Shown here: one piece after another, positions 6,695 through 13,837 of the stretch
Position numbering within the stretch: position 1 is the first letter of the stretch
Layout: each line of letters begins with the position of its first letter
DNA from: Phaeobacter sp. CECT 5382
Lineage (GTDB): Bacteria; Pseudomonadota; Alphaproteobacteria; Rhodobacterales; Rhodobacteraceae
Assembly: GCF_001457775.1 (NCBI RefSeq)
Contig: NZ_CYSG01000014.1
Span: 1-64,000, forward strand
Length of the DNA stretch: 64,000 nucleotides
Reading direction: 5' to 3'
The notes under the pieces: generated by a model
What the model saw: the letters and a program-made list of their open reading frames with translations, nothing else
What the model was told of the DNA's origin: nothing
Databases searched by the model: none
Program-made: the position numbers and the translations under genes

Positions 6695-7210
6695 ATGAAA
6701 ACCAGTTTCAAATCCGCATGTGTAGCCCTCGTTTTGTCCGCCGCCGCCGTGAGCGCGCAGGCCGACACAATTGTCGAGATCGCCGCTGCTGACGAACGTT
6801 TTTCGACTCTTGTGGCTGCTGTAGGGGCCGCTGGTTTGGCCCAGGCGCTCTCTGGCCCAGGGCCTTTCACAGTCTATGCGCCAGTGAATGACGCCTTCGC
6901 AGCGCTGCCAGAGGGCACCGTTGAAACCCTGTTGAAGCCAGAAAACAAGGATCAATTGACCAATGTGCTTTTGTACCATGTCGATGACCGCAAACTGTCC
7001 GCCGACATGATCCCAGCCGGTTCAAACTATTTCAAACCACTGCTGGCAAGCGAACGTCTCTGCATCACCTCAGGTCGTGACGGTGTGAGCATTGCAGATG
7101 GTTCTGGTAAAATTGCAAATGTGGTGATCGCGGATATTCTGGCTGAAAATGGTGTGATCCATGTGATCGACAAGGTTTTGCTGCCTGGGAAGCGTCCGGC
7201 CTGTCACTAA
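6695..7210 (+). CDS. Secreted fasciclin (FAS1) domain protein
   Basis: A 171-residue exported protein. The signal peptide is the first 23 residues, ending SAQA. One FAS1 domain fills the rest, with the H1 motif (GPGPFTVYAPVNDAFAALP), the central LLYHV block and the H2-like region ending NGVIHVIDKVLLP. AAGGAG sits 7 bases before the ATG. Single-FAS1 proteins of bacteria are periplasmic or surface proteins of uncertain role. It follows rpoE-chrR after a terminator; no good RpoE-type promoter was seen before it, so its control is unclear. Confidence 0.88.
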   Translation: MKTSFKSACVALVLSAAAVSAQADTIVEIAAADERFSTLVAAVGAAGLAQALSGPGPFTVYAPVNDAFAALPEGTVETLLKPENKDQLTNVLLYHVDDRKLSADMIPAGSNYFKPLLASERLCITSGRDGVSIADGSGKIANVVIADILAENGVIHVIDKVLLPGKRPACH

Positions 7211-7221
7211 GCAAAATCACG

Positions 7222-7245
7222 GGCCCCGTCGCGCTGCGCGGGGCC
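7222..7245. terminator. Bidirectional hairpin between the fasciclin and SDR genes
   Basis: GGCCCCG (7222-7228) pairs with CGGGGCC (7239-7245), with an inner CGC/GCG extension, between two convergent genes. TTCCTATTT follows on the plus strand. Confidence 0.65.
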
Positions 7246-7248
7246 TTC

Positions 7249-7974
7249 CTATTTACCGCGATACACAATCCAGTCAGGTAGCAGATGCAAGATCTTGATG
7301 ACCCAGGAAAAAGGTCGTGGAAAATCCGTTCTAAAACCTCGGCGCTTCATGGCCCTCAAAACATGGGCTGCCGCCATTTCCGCCGACATCAACTGTGGCA
7401 TCGCAAAACTGTTTTTATCAGTGAGCCGCGTTTTGATAAAACCGGGATTAACAATACGTACAGTGATACCGCTGCCCTTCAGGTCGTGCCGCATCGTTTC
7501 CGCCAGGCTCATCAAGGCAGACTTACTTGCGCCATAGCCAATGGCAGCGGGCAAGCCGTGATACCCGGCCAGTGACCCAATCAGCGTGACATCCCCTTGT
7601 CCTTTGGAGACAAACTGCGGCACAACGTGCCCCAGAACCCGCAATGCACCAGTAAAATTCACCTCCAGCATTGCTATCGCAGCGCCGCTGTCCCACTCCT
7701 GACTGCGCATCGGTTCATAGGCACCGGCGTTGTAGATCACGCCATCAATGGAGCCCACGGCTTTAGCTGCGTTTTCAACGGAATGTGAATCGGTCACATC
7801 CATCACCAGAGGCCTCGCAGCCCCGAGTGTTTGAGCCAGGTCTTTCAGACGCACCTCAGAGCGTGCGGAAAGGATCACATGTGCCCCAGCAGCCACCAGC
7901 TCTTTGGCGATCTCGCGGCCCAGGCCTTCGCTGGCACCGACCAACCAGTAGGTTTTGCCCTGGAGCGGGTTCAC
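7249..7974 (-). CDS. Short-chain dehydrogenase/reductase in the RpoE regulon
   Basis: An SDR of 241 residues with the Rossmann motif GASEGLGREIA near the N-terminus, NAGA, a Ser in IGSLAG, and the catalytic YGASK. The GTG start overlaps the stop of the DUF1365 gene (GTGA), which fixes the start and makes the two genes an operon read from the RpoE-type promoter at 8744-8772. The substrate is unknown. Location next to the CFA-synthase and FAD-oxidase genes suggests a lipid or acyl substrate. The R. sphaeroides RpoE regulon contains a comparable SDR. Confidence 0.85.
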   Translation of the reverse strand: MNPLQGKTYWLVGASEGLGREIAKELVAAGAHVILSARSEVRLKDLAQTLGAARPLVMDVTDSHSVENAAKAVGSIDGVIYNAGAYEPMRSQEWDSGAAIAMLEVNFTGALRVLGHVVPQFVSKGQGDVTLIGSLAGYHGLPAAIGYGASKSALMSLAETMRHDLKGSGITVRIVNPGFIKTRLTDKNSFAMPQLMSAEMAAAHVLRAMKRRGFRTDFPRPFSWVIKILHLLPDWIVYRGK

Positions 7975-8738
7975 GATCCTGTCCCACTGGCTTTGGCATC
8001 GGAGACAAGCGGCGTTGGCGGTTCGGGCTTTCGCAAAAACGGCGCTCCTTTGAGAAAAAGCTTCAATGCCTGCCAATAAATGAGTGCCACCACCCGCACC
8101 GCACCAAACGGGCGCCGAACTGCAGCCTTTGCCAAGGCACCTGTGGTTATTGGGGTTCGCAAGCCATTCAACGTCGCCAAAACGCCCTGATCACCATTTT
8201 TGTAGGAAATTCGGATATTAAACGCCTGCTCTGTCATCTCAAAGTTGAAGCCATACTGCCCGGCGACCTGCTGGAACGGTGAGACATGCATCAGCTTTCT
8301 CGCCTCGATCTGGTCTTCCCGCTTGATCGGGCGAAAATCCGCATGCGCACAAAAGTAGCAATGGCGATGGCCAAAGGTGTTGTTCACCTCAGCGACAAAG
8401 GCGCGCGGTGTACCATCGATGACAGCGATCCAAAAGCTCACCGGATTGAAATGAAACCATAGGAAACTGGGTTGAGTCAAAAGCAAGAGCTGCGCCTTTT
8501 CGAGCGGTAACCCGCGTCGTTGCAATTCTTTTTGAAACCAGGCGACTCCCTGCCCTCCTCCGCGCGGGCCACCATGATGCCGGTCCTGAATCGAAAACAG
8601 GTTGAACCGGTTGCGCGATAAAAGCGGCGGCGCGCCAGTTGCCATATCGGTCAACACATAGTCGACGCCATAGCGAAAGGCATTTTTCAGACTGCCACGA
8701 CGGGCGTGATAGGTTTGGGCTGAGACAATTTCGATCAT
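7971..8738 (-). CDS. DUF1365 family protein in the RpoE regulon
   Basis: A 255-residue cytoplasmic protein with the DUF1365 features: an N-terminal RRGSLKNAFRYGVDY block, NRFNLFSIQDRHHGGPRGGG, the core FLWFHFNPVSFW, and the conserved LMHVSPFQ. Function is unknown, but it almost always occurs with a FAD-dependent amine-oxidase-like protein and a CFA synthase, both of which are encoded divergently here. The ATG at 8738 lies 5 bases after the -10 of the RpoE-type promoter, so the transcript is probably leaderless. Upstream ATGs would fall before the transcription start. Confidence 0.88.
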   Translation of the reverse strand: MIEIVSAQTYHARRGSLKNAFRYGVDYVLTDMATGAPPLLSRNRFNLFSIQDRHHGGPRGGGQGVAWFQKELQRRGLPLEKAQLLLLTQPSFLWFHFNPVSFWIAVIDGTPRAFVAEVNNTFGHRHCYFCAHADFRPIKREDQIEARKLMHVSPFQQVAGQYGFNFEMTEQAFNIRISYKNGDQGVLATLNGLRTPITTGALAKAAVRRPFGAVRVVALIYWQALKLFLKGAPFLRKPEPPTPLVSDAKASGTGS

Positions 8739-8743
8739 GGTTT

Positions 8744-8772
8744 CAATACGGAACAAAGCGGCGATCGGATCA
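8744..8772 (-). promoter_or_regulatory. RpoE-type promoter of the DUF1365-SDR operon
   Basis: On the minus strand TGATCC (8772-8767) is followed by 18 bases and TATTG (8748-8744), matching in spacing the promoter before rpoE. It is divergent from the promoter at 8803-8831, with 30 bases between the two -35 boxes. Confidence 0.75.
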
Positions 8773-8802
8773 CTTCTGATCTTCGCTTTCTCAAACAATA
8801 AG

Positions 8803-8831
8803 TGATCCACTTTTCAAGTCCCTGCGTATTC
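8803..8831 (+). promoter_or_regulatory. RpoE-type promoter of the FAD oxidase-CFA synthase operon
   Basis: TGATCC at 8803-8808, exactly 18 bases, then TATTC at 8827-8831. It directs transcription into the five-gene operon that starts at 8863. Confidence 0.78.
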
Positions 8832-8862
8832 CTTTTTGAACCTAAGCCAAAACGAGGACCGT

Positions 8863-10212
8863 ATGCTGGATCAAACCCAAGGCCCGCGCCGCAAGATCGC
8901 CATCATAGGAGGCGGTATTTCCGGCCTCGCTGCGGCCTACTACCTGTCCTCTCATCATGACGTGACCCTCTATGAGGCAGCGCCGCAATTGGGTGGGCAT
9001 GCACGTACTGTTTTGGCAGGAAAGACAGGTCAACAGCCTGTCGATACAGGGTTTATCGTTTTCAATTACGCGACCTATCCCTATCTGACACGCCTGTTTC
9101 GCGAGCTTGATGTACCAGTGATCAAAAGCGAAATGAGTTTTTGTGCCAGTATCGACGACGGCAGGATCGAGTACGGGTTGAACAGTCTCGCCGCGATTTG
9201 CGCACAGAAACGAAATCTTGCTAGGCCGCAGTTTTACAAAATGGTCTATGACATCCTGCGTTTTGGAAAAGAAGCCGAAGCCGCTGCGACGGATGATAAC
9301 AAAACAATTGGTGAGCTGGTGGCGGAGCTGGGACTGGGGCGTTGGTTTCGCGACAACTACCTGATGCCGATGTGTGGTGCGATCTGGTCAACGCCGGTGA
9401 CCGATGTGGATGCCTTTCCGGCAAAATCCTTGGTGCATTTTTTTCGCAATCACGCCTTGTTGGCTGGTGCCGGACAACACCAGTGGTGGACTGTGAAAGG
9501 CGGCAGCATTGAATATGTGCGCCGCCTTGAGGCCGCGCTCTTGGCACGTGGCTGCTCAGTTCACTCTGCGACACCAATCGAGCAGGTGAAGCGCGACGCC
9601 TCTGGCGTGACGGTGGTAGCGCAGGGGCAAGGGAGCCAAAGCTATGATGAGGTGGTCTTTGCCTGCCATTCCGATCAGGCGCTAACTATTCTGGGCCAAG
9701 ACGCCACCGCAGAAGAAAGCACGGCGCTAGGCGCAATCCGCTATCAGTCTAATACTGCCGTTTTGCATTGTGACGATGGTCAAATGCCAAAACGACGGAG
9801 CTGCTGGTCAAGCTGGGCCTATCGCAGCCAGGATGGCGGCGTCGGCGTGACCTATTGGATGAACCGTCTACAGAGCATTCCCGAAAGTGACCCATTGTTT
9901 GTGACGCTGAACCCGACGCGTCCTATTGCTGCTGACAAGATCTACGATCAGGTCAAATTTTCACACCCCGTTTTTGACAAGGCCGCGTTGCAGGCACAGC
10001 GTGATCTGCGCGCCATGCAAGGCAAACGCAACACCTGGTTCGCCGGGGCGTATAACCGCCATGGCTTTCACGAAGACGGCATTGCCAGCGCCATGCGCAT
10101 TGTCCGCATGATGAACGCCCCCACCGCCCTGACCCCCAAAGGATCCCAGCATGACGTTAACGAACAAAGCCATGACCTCGCAATTCCTGGAGACCTGCGC
10201 GCAACTGCGTGA
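8863..10212 (+). CDS. FAD-dependent amine-oxidase-like protein
   Basis: A 449-residue flavoprotein of the NAD(P)-binding/amine-oxidase superfamily. The dinucleotide-binding motif IIGGGISGLAAAYYL is followed by LYEAAPQLGGHA; the C-terminal WFAGAY and GFHEDGIASAMR region closes the FAD site. Such proteins pair with DUF1365 and CFA-synthase genes and are candidates for a fatty-acyl desaturation or oxidation step. The ATG at 8863 is preferred because GAGGA lies 4 bases before it; a TTG at 8836 is in frame but poorly placed. The last 62 bases overlap the next gene, which suggests translational coupling. Confidence 0.87.
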   Translation: MLDQTQGPRRKIAIIGGGISGLAAAYYLSSHHDVTLYEAAPQLGGHARTVLAGKTGQQPVDTGFIVFNYATYPYLTRLFRELDVPVIKSEMSFCASIDDGRIEYGLNSLAAICAQKRNLARPQFYKMVYDILRFGKEAEAAATDDNKTIGELVAELGLGRWFRDNYLMPMCGAIWSTPVTDVDAFPAKSLVHFFRNHALLAGAGQHQWWTVKGGSIEYVRRLEAALLARGCSVHSATPIEQVKRDASGVTVVAQGQGSQSYDEVVFACHSDQALTILGQDATAEESTALGAIRYQSNTAVLHCDDGQMPKRRSCWSSWAYRSQDGGVGVTYWMNRLQSIPESDPLFVTLNPTRPIAADKIYDQVKFSHPVFDKAALQAQRDLRAMQGKRNTWFAGAYNRHGFHEDGIASAMRIVRMMNAPTALTPKGSQHDVNEQSHDLAIPGDLRATA

Positions 10213-11308
10213 AGGTCGGCTGACACTGCGCACACCGGATGGCGCGCGCTATCAGTTTGGAGATCACGGGCCAGAGGCCGAGATGCAAATCCGCGATTGG
10301 GCGGCGGTCTCGGCGATGGCGGCCCATGGGCAAGTGGGACTGGGCGAGGCCTATGTCCAGGGTCTCTGGGACAGCCCTTCGATTGAGGGCCTGATGACGT
10401 TGGCCATGTTGAACCGCGACCATTTGGGCAGCTATGATCAGGCAAACCCATTTCATCGCGCCAAATTCCGGATCATTGACCGCATGCTGCGGGCCAATTC
10501 CAAACGCGGATCGCGCAAGAACATTCGCGCCCATTACGATGTTGGCAACGAATTTTACCAGCTGTGGCTCGACGAAGGCATGTCCTATTCCTCTGGCATC
10601 TTTGGCGACACCGGTGATGATCTCGCGCAGGCGCAAACTCTTAAAAATGAACGCGTTCTGTCCCGACTAACCTCTGGTGAGAAGGTATTGGAAATCGGCT
10701 GTGGCTGGGGCGGATTTGCCGAACAGGCCAGCGCTGAAGGACGCGATGTGACTGGCGTCACGATTTCGCAAAATCAACATAGCTATGCAGACTGCCGCCT
10801 GGATGGACGGGCCGACATTCAGTTGCGCGACTATCGCGATGTTCAAGGTAAATTCGACAATATCGTGTCCATTGAGATGATCGAAGCCGTGGGAGAAAAA
10901 TACTGGCCCAGCTATTTCAGCACGCTAAAACACAACCTGGCCACTGGCGGTCGGGTGATGCTGCAGGCGATTACGGTGCCCGATGACTTCTTTGAGACCT
11001 ACCGCACCTCTTCGGACTATATCCGGCAATATGTCTTTCCCGGTGGAATGCTGTTGTCAGACCGGATCATTGAGGAGCAGGCAAAGTACTCCGGTCTTCA
11101 GGTCAAAAGCAACTTTGCCTTTGGTCAGGACTACGCCAAGACCTGCAGGATCTGGGCCGAACGTCTGGTCGGGCAGAAAAAAAAGATCATGGAACAGGGA
11201 CACGACGAAGTGTTCTTTCGCAACTGGCAGTATTATCTGGAGATTTGTGCAGCGTCTTTTTCGATTGGGCATACAAATGTTGTTCAAGTTGAGCTGGCCC
11301 ATGCGTAG
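10151..11308 (+). CDS. Cyclopropane-fatty-acid synthase-like methyltransferase
   Basis: A 385-residue SAM-dependent enzyme of the CFAS family. An N-terminal accessory region is followed by RKNIRAHYDVGNEFYQLWLD, SYSSGIF, the SAM-binding VLEIGCGWGG and the conserved IEAVGEKYW. These enzymes methylate or cyclopropanate double bonds of membrane phospholipid acyl chains. In the R. sphaeroides RpoE regulon related proteins are linked to methylated furan fatty acids that scavenge singlet oxygen. AAAGGA precedes the ATG at 10151; ATG 10172 is a possible alternative. The exact product cannot be told from sequence. Confidence 0.88.
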   Translation: MTLTNKAMTSQFLETCAQLREGRLTLRTPDGARYQFGDHGPEAEMQIRDWAAVSAMAAHGQVGLGEAYVQGLWDSPSIEGLMTLAMLNRDHLGSYDQANPFHRAKFRIIDRMLRANSKRGSRKNIRAHYDVGNEFYQLWLDEGMSYSSGIFGDTGDDLAQAQTLKNERVLSRLTSGEKVLEIGCGWGGFAEQASAEGRDVTGVTISQNQHSYADCRLDGRADIQLRDYRDVQGKFDNIVSIEMIEAVGEKYWPSYFSTLKHNLATGGRVMLQAITVPDDFFETYRTSSDYIRQYVFPGGMLLSDRIIEEQAKYSGLQVKSNFAFGQDYAKTCRIWAERLVGQKKKIMEQGHDEVFFRNWQYYLEICAASFSIGHTNVVQVELAHA

Positions 11309-11795
11309 TCTGATCCTCTGTGCCTGCCTGTACCTGGTTCCGCCTGCCGGTATCGCCGCGACGGTGCCCACAGCGTTGACCGGCGCCGAACAACGCGGAC
11401 AGGCGACCTTTAGACACCTCGGACTACAAGTTTATGAAGCGCGCCTGTTTACCGAAGGTGGCGGGCCTTTGGATTGGTCACAGGATTTTGGACTGGAGCT
11501 GACATATCAGCGCAAGCTCAGCCAGAATGATTTGGTGGAGGCCACGCTGCGGGAAATGAAACCCATGAGCAATGTGCCTCCGATCCGTGCGCAGCTGGAG
11601 CGCTGTTATCAGGGCGTAAGACCCGGAGATCGATACCTGGCAGTGAGTAAAGGGCCGGATCAAGTCAGCTTTTGGCGCAATGATCGCGCGGTTTGCACTC
11701 TGTCCCAAAAAGGCATCAAAACTCACTTTATGGCCAGTTTTCTAAGTGAAAACAGTCGTTCTCCCCGCTTCACACGCGCGCTTCTGGGCCAGTGA
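11301..11795 (+). CDS. Chalcone-isomerase-like secreted protein
   Basis: A protein of 164 residues with a signal peptide (first 20 residues, ending GIAA). The body matches the chalcone isomerase-like (Chalcone_3) fold of bacteria: FRHLGLQVYEARLFTEGG near the N-terminus, LELTYQRKLSQNDLVEA, and a C-terminal FMASFLSENSRSPRFTRALLG. These proteins are thought to bind fatty acids rather than flavonoids. It starts 8 bases before the CFAS-like gene stops and its own stop overlaps the transporter start, so it is an integral operon member, acting outside the inner membrane. Confidence 0.8.
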   Translation: MRSLILCACLYLVPPAGIAATVPTALTGAEQRGQATFRHLGLQVYEARLFTEGGGPLDWSQDFGLELTYQRKLSQNDLVEATLREMKPMSNVPPIRAQLERCYQGVRPGDRYLAVSKGPDQVSFWRNDRAVCTLSQKGIKTHFMASFLSENSRSPRFTRALLGQ

Positions 11796-13021
11796 TGCTC
11801 TATCCGAGGATCAGCCTCTATGCTCTCATGTTGGCCAGTGCCGGGATTCCATTGTACATCCATCTGCCACAATTTGCTGCAACAAACCTAGGAATTGGTC
11901 TCGGCACACTTGGGGTGGTGCTGCTGGCGATACGGCTTTTGGATCTGATCCAGGACCCGTTGATAGGCTGGGCCATAGATCGCTGGCCGCAGACGCAGGC
12001 CGGTTTTGCGCTGGCCGCCGCTGCGGGGCTGACATTTGGCTTTCCGCTTTTGTTTGGATTGCGGGACGGCCCGTTTGTTTTGGTCAAGATGGTCATGATC
12101 CTAGTGCTGCTGTTCTCAGCCTACAGTTTGGGCATGATTTTACTCTACGGACGGAGCGCAACTTTAGCCAGATCGGCGGAACCACGTGCCCTGATGACCC
12201 TGGCTGCTTTCCGCGAAAGCGGGATGTTGATGGGGGTCATTTTGACGGCCATCGCTCCGGCTATGCTTGTCAGTCTGGGAGCCTCTGGCCAGGGATATAC
12301 CGCATTTGGTTTTCTTTTGGGCGCGATCGCGATTGTCACTGCGGTTTTGACGCGACCGATTTGGGTCCGACCAGTTGTCATGGGGCGACAGCTTAGTTTT
12401 GCCGCCCTGCAACACTCTGGCGGCGTAAAACTGCTTATCCTGGCGGTGCTGAACAGCCTGCCGGTGGCTTTGACCTCAACCCTGTTTCTTTTCTTTGTGC
12501 AAGACTACCTGACCCTTGCAAAGCTGGCTGGACCATTCTTGGTCTTGTTCTTTCTATCCGCCGGAGTCAGCGTGCCTGGCTGGGGCGTCTTAAGTCATCG
12601 GATCGGGGCAAAAACCGCGCTGCTGATTGGCATGCCCCTTGCTATTGCCAGCTTTGTTGGTGCCGCGTTTCTTGCACCTGGCAATGCGGTTGGCTTTGCC
12701 TTCATCTGCATTGCCTCAGGTGCAGCGCTTGGGGCCGATATGGTGCTCTTACCTGCATTGTTTAGCATTGCGCTGGCCAAAGCCGGTCTGAGCGCAGGCA
12801 CGGCCTTTGGGATATGGTCATTTGCCGGAAAGCTCGCCCTGGCTTTAGCTGCTGCAATTGCTTTACCCTTATTGGAAACCCACGGTTTCACGCCTGCCGC
12901 AGACAACAGTCCAGAAGCACTACGTGCACTTGTCATTGCCTATGCCATCCTTCCCTGTTTTCTCAAAACTGCAGCCTTCTGCTATGCGCTAAGGTTGCCC
13001 TCTGAAAGTTCGTCTCTATGA
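11795..13021 (+). CDS. GPH/MFS-type transporter
   Basis: A 408-residue integral membrane protein with about twelve hydrophobic segments. The early motif RLLDLIQDPLIGWAIDR is typical of the glycoside-pentoside-hexuronide:cation symporter (GPH) branch, with a second conserved loop around SHRIGAKTALLIG. The ATG overlaps the previous stop (TGATG) and its stop overlaps the next start (ATGA). A comparable transporter is part of the R. sphaeroides RpoE regulon. Given its partners, a lipid or lyso-lipid substrate is plausible, but this is inference. Confidence 0.85.
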   Translation: MLYPRISLYALMLASAGIPLYIHLPQFAATNLGIGLGTLGVVLLAIRLLDLIQDPLIGWAIDRWPQTQAGFALAAAAGLTFGFPLLFGLRDGPFVLVKMVMILVLLFSAYSLGMILLYGRSATLARSAEPRALMTLAAFRESGMLMGVILTAIAPAMLVSLGASGQGYTAFGFLLGAIAIVTAVLTRPIWVRPVVMGRQLSFAALQHSGGVKLLILAVLNSLPVALTSTLFLFFVQDYLTLAKLAGPFLVLFFLSAGVSVPGWGVLSHRIGAKTALLIGMPLAIASFVGAAFLAPGNAVGFAFICIASGAALGADMVLLPALFSIALAKAGLSAGTAFGIWSFAGKLALALAAAIALPLLETHGFTPAADNSPEALRALVIAYAILPCFLKTAAFCYALRLPSESSSL

Positions 13022-13563
13022 AACTGCTTGTCGCTTGTCTCTTGATTGTGCTTTTTGCCATGATTGCAAAAACCTTTCTGTTCAGTTTTCGGTTCCAATC
13101 GCCTAGCGATTACACTGAAACAGGCCCCGAGTTTGACCTGACGACACACCTGTCAGGCGAGATCCTGTCGGAAGGGCTGATTTTTGGCCCAAATGGCAAA
13201 ATGACCAACAGTTTTGTCGCAAAAATGGTCGGCACATGGGAAGGCGACAGCGGCACATTGACCGAGGAATTCACCTATTCCAATGGCAAAAGCCAAAATC
13301 GTAAATGGTTTCTAACGCTTGGCCCGGGCAACACATTTACGGCCACTGCAGACGATTTGGTCGGAGAGGGACAAGGCATCATTTCGGGATCGACCGTTCA
13401 ATTGACCTATGAAATTATCCTGCCCCAAGAATCTGGCGGCCATACGTTGCAAGCTACCGATTGGATGTATCTAACGGCGAATGGCGCGATCATAAACAAA
13501 TCAGAGATGCGCAAGTTCGGCCTGAAAGTGGCGGAGCTGGTTGCAACGATGCGGCCCAATTAA
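13018..13563 (+). CDS. DUF3833 family protein
   Basis: A 181-residue protein with an N-terminal hydrophobic anchor or signal (residues 1-24) and a lipocalin-like beta-rich body: LTTHLSGEILSEGLIFGPNG, a GTWEGDSGTLTEEF strand pair and WMYLTANGAIINKSEMRKFG. These match DUF3833. Function is unknown; it is regularly the last member of the FAD oxidase-CFAS-like operon, and here it overlaps the transporter by 4 bases. It probably acts in the periplasm, perhaps binding lipid. Confidence 0.85.
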   Translation: MKLLVACLLIVLFAMIAKTFLFSFRFQSPSDYTETGPEFDLTTHLSGEILSEGLIFGPNGKMTNSFVAKMVGTWEGDSGTLTEEFTYSNGKSQNRKWFLTLGPGNTFTATADDLVGEGQGIISGSTVQLTYEIILPQESGGHTLQATDWMYLTANGAIINKSEMRKFGLKVAELVATMRPN

Positions 13564-13710
13564 AAAATCCGAAGCCGCACTCTGTCCGAAGCCGTACCCT
13601 GAAGGTGTCCAAAGCTGGAGCGGCGCATTCACCTAAAAACTAGGGGCATTGAAAGGTGGTGGCGGAAGGGAGGGGCGGCGTGAAAACGAAAAGCATTTAG
13701 TGCGGCACAG

Positions 13711-13806
13711 TTCATTTGGATCCTGAAGGAACGCAAAGCTGGTATGGGCGCAATGGAGCTTTGCCAAAAGCACCGTACCAGCGATGGCACATTATACAAA
13801 TGGCAG
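13711..13806 (+). pseudogene. Fragment of an IS3-family orfA
   Basis: The frame from 13711 reads ILKERKAGMGAMELCQKHRT and then SDGTLYKW, the helix-turn-helix of IS3/IS911-type OrfA. There is no start, and the frame runs on into the 3' end of the kinase gene on the other strand. About 32 codons remain. Confidence 0.65.
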
Positions 13807-13837
13807 ATCCTCCATAAAACGGATCTCGATGTTCCCG

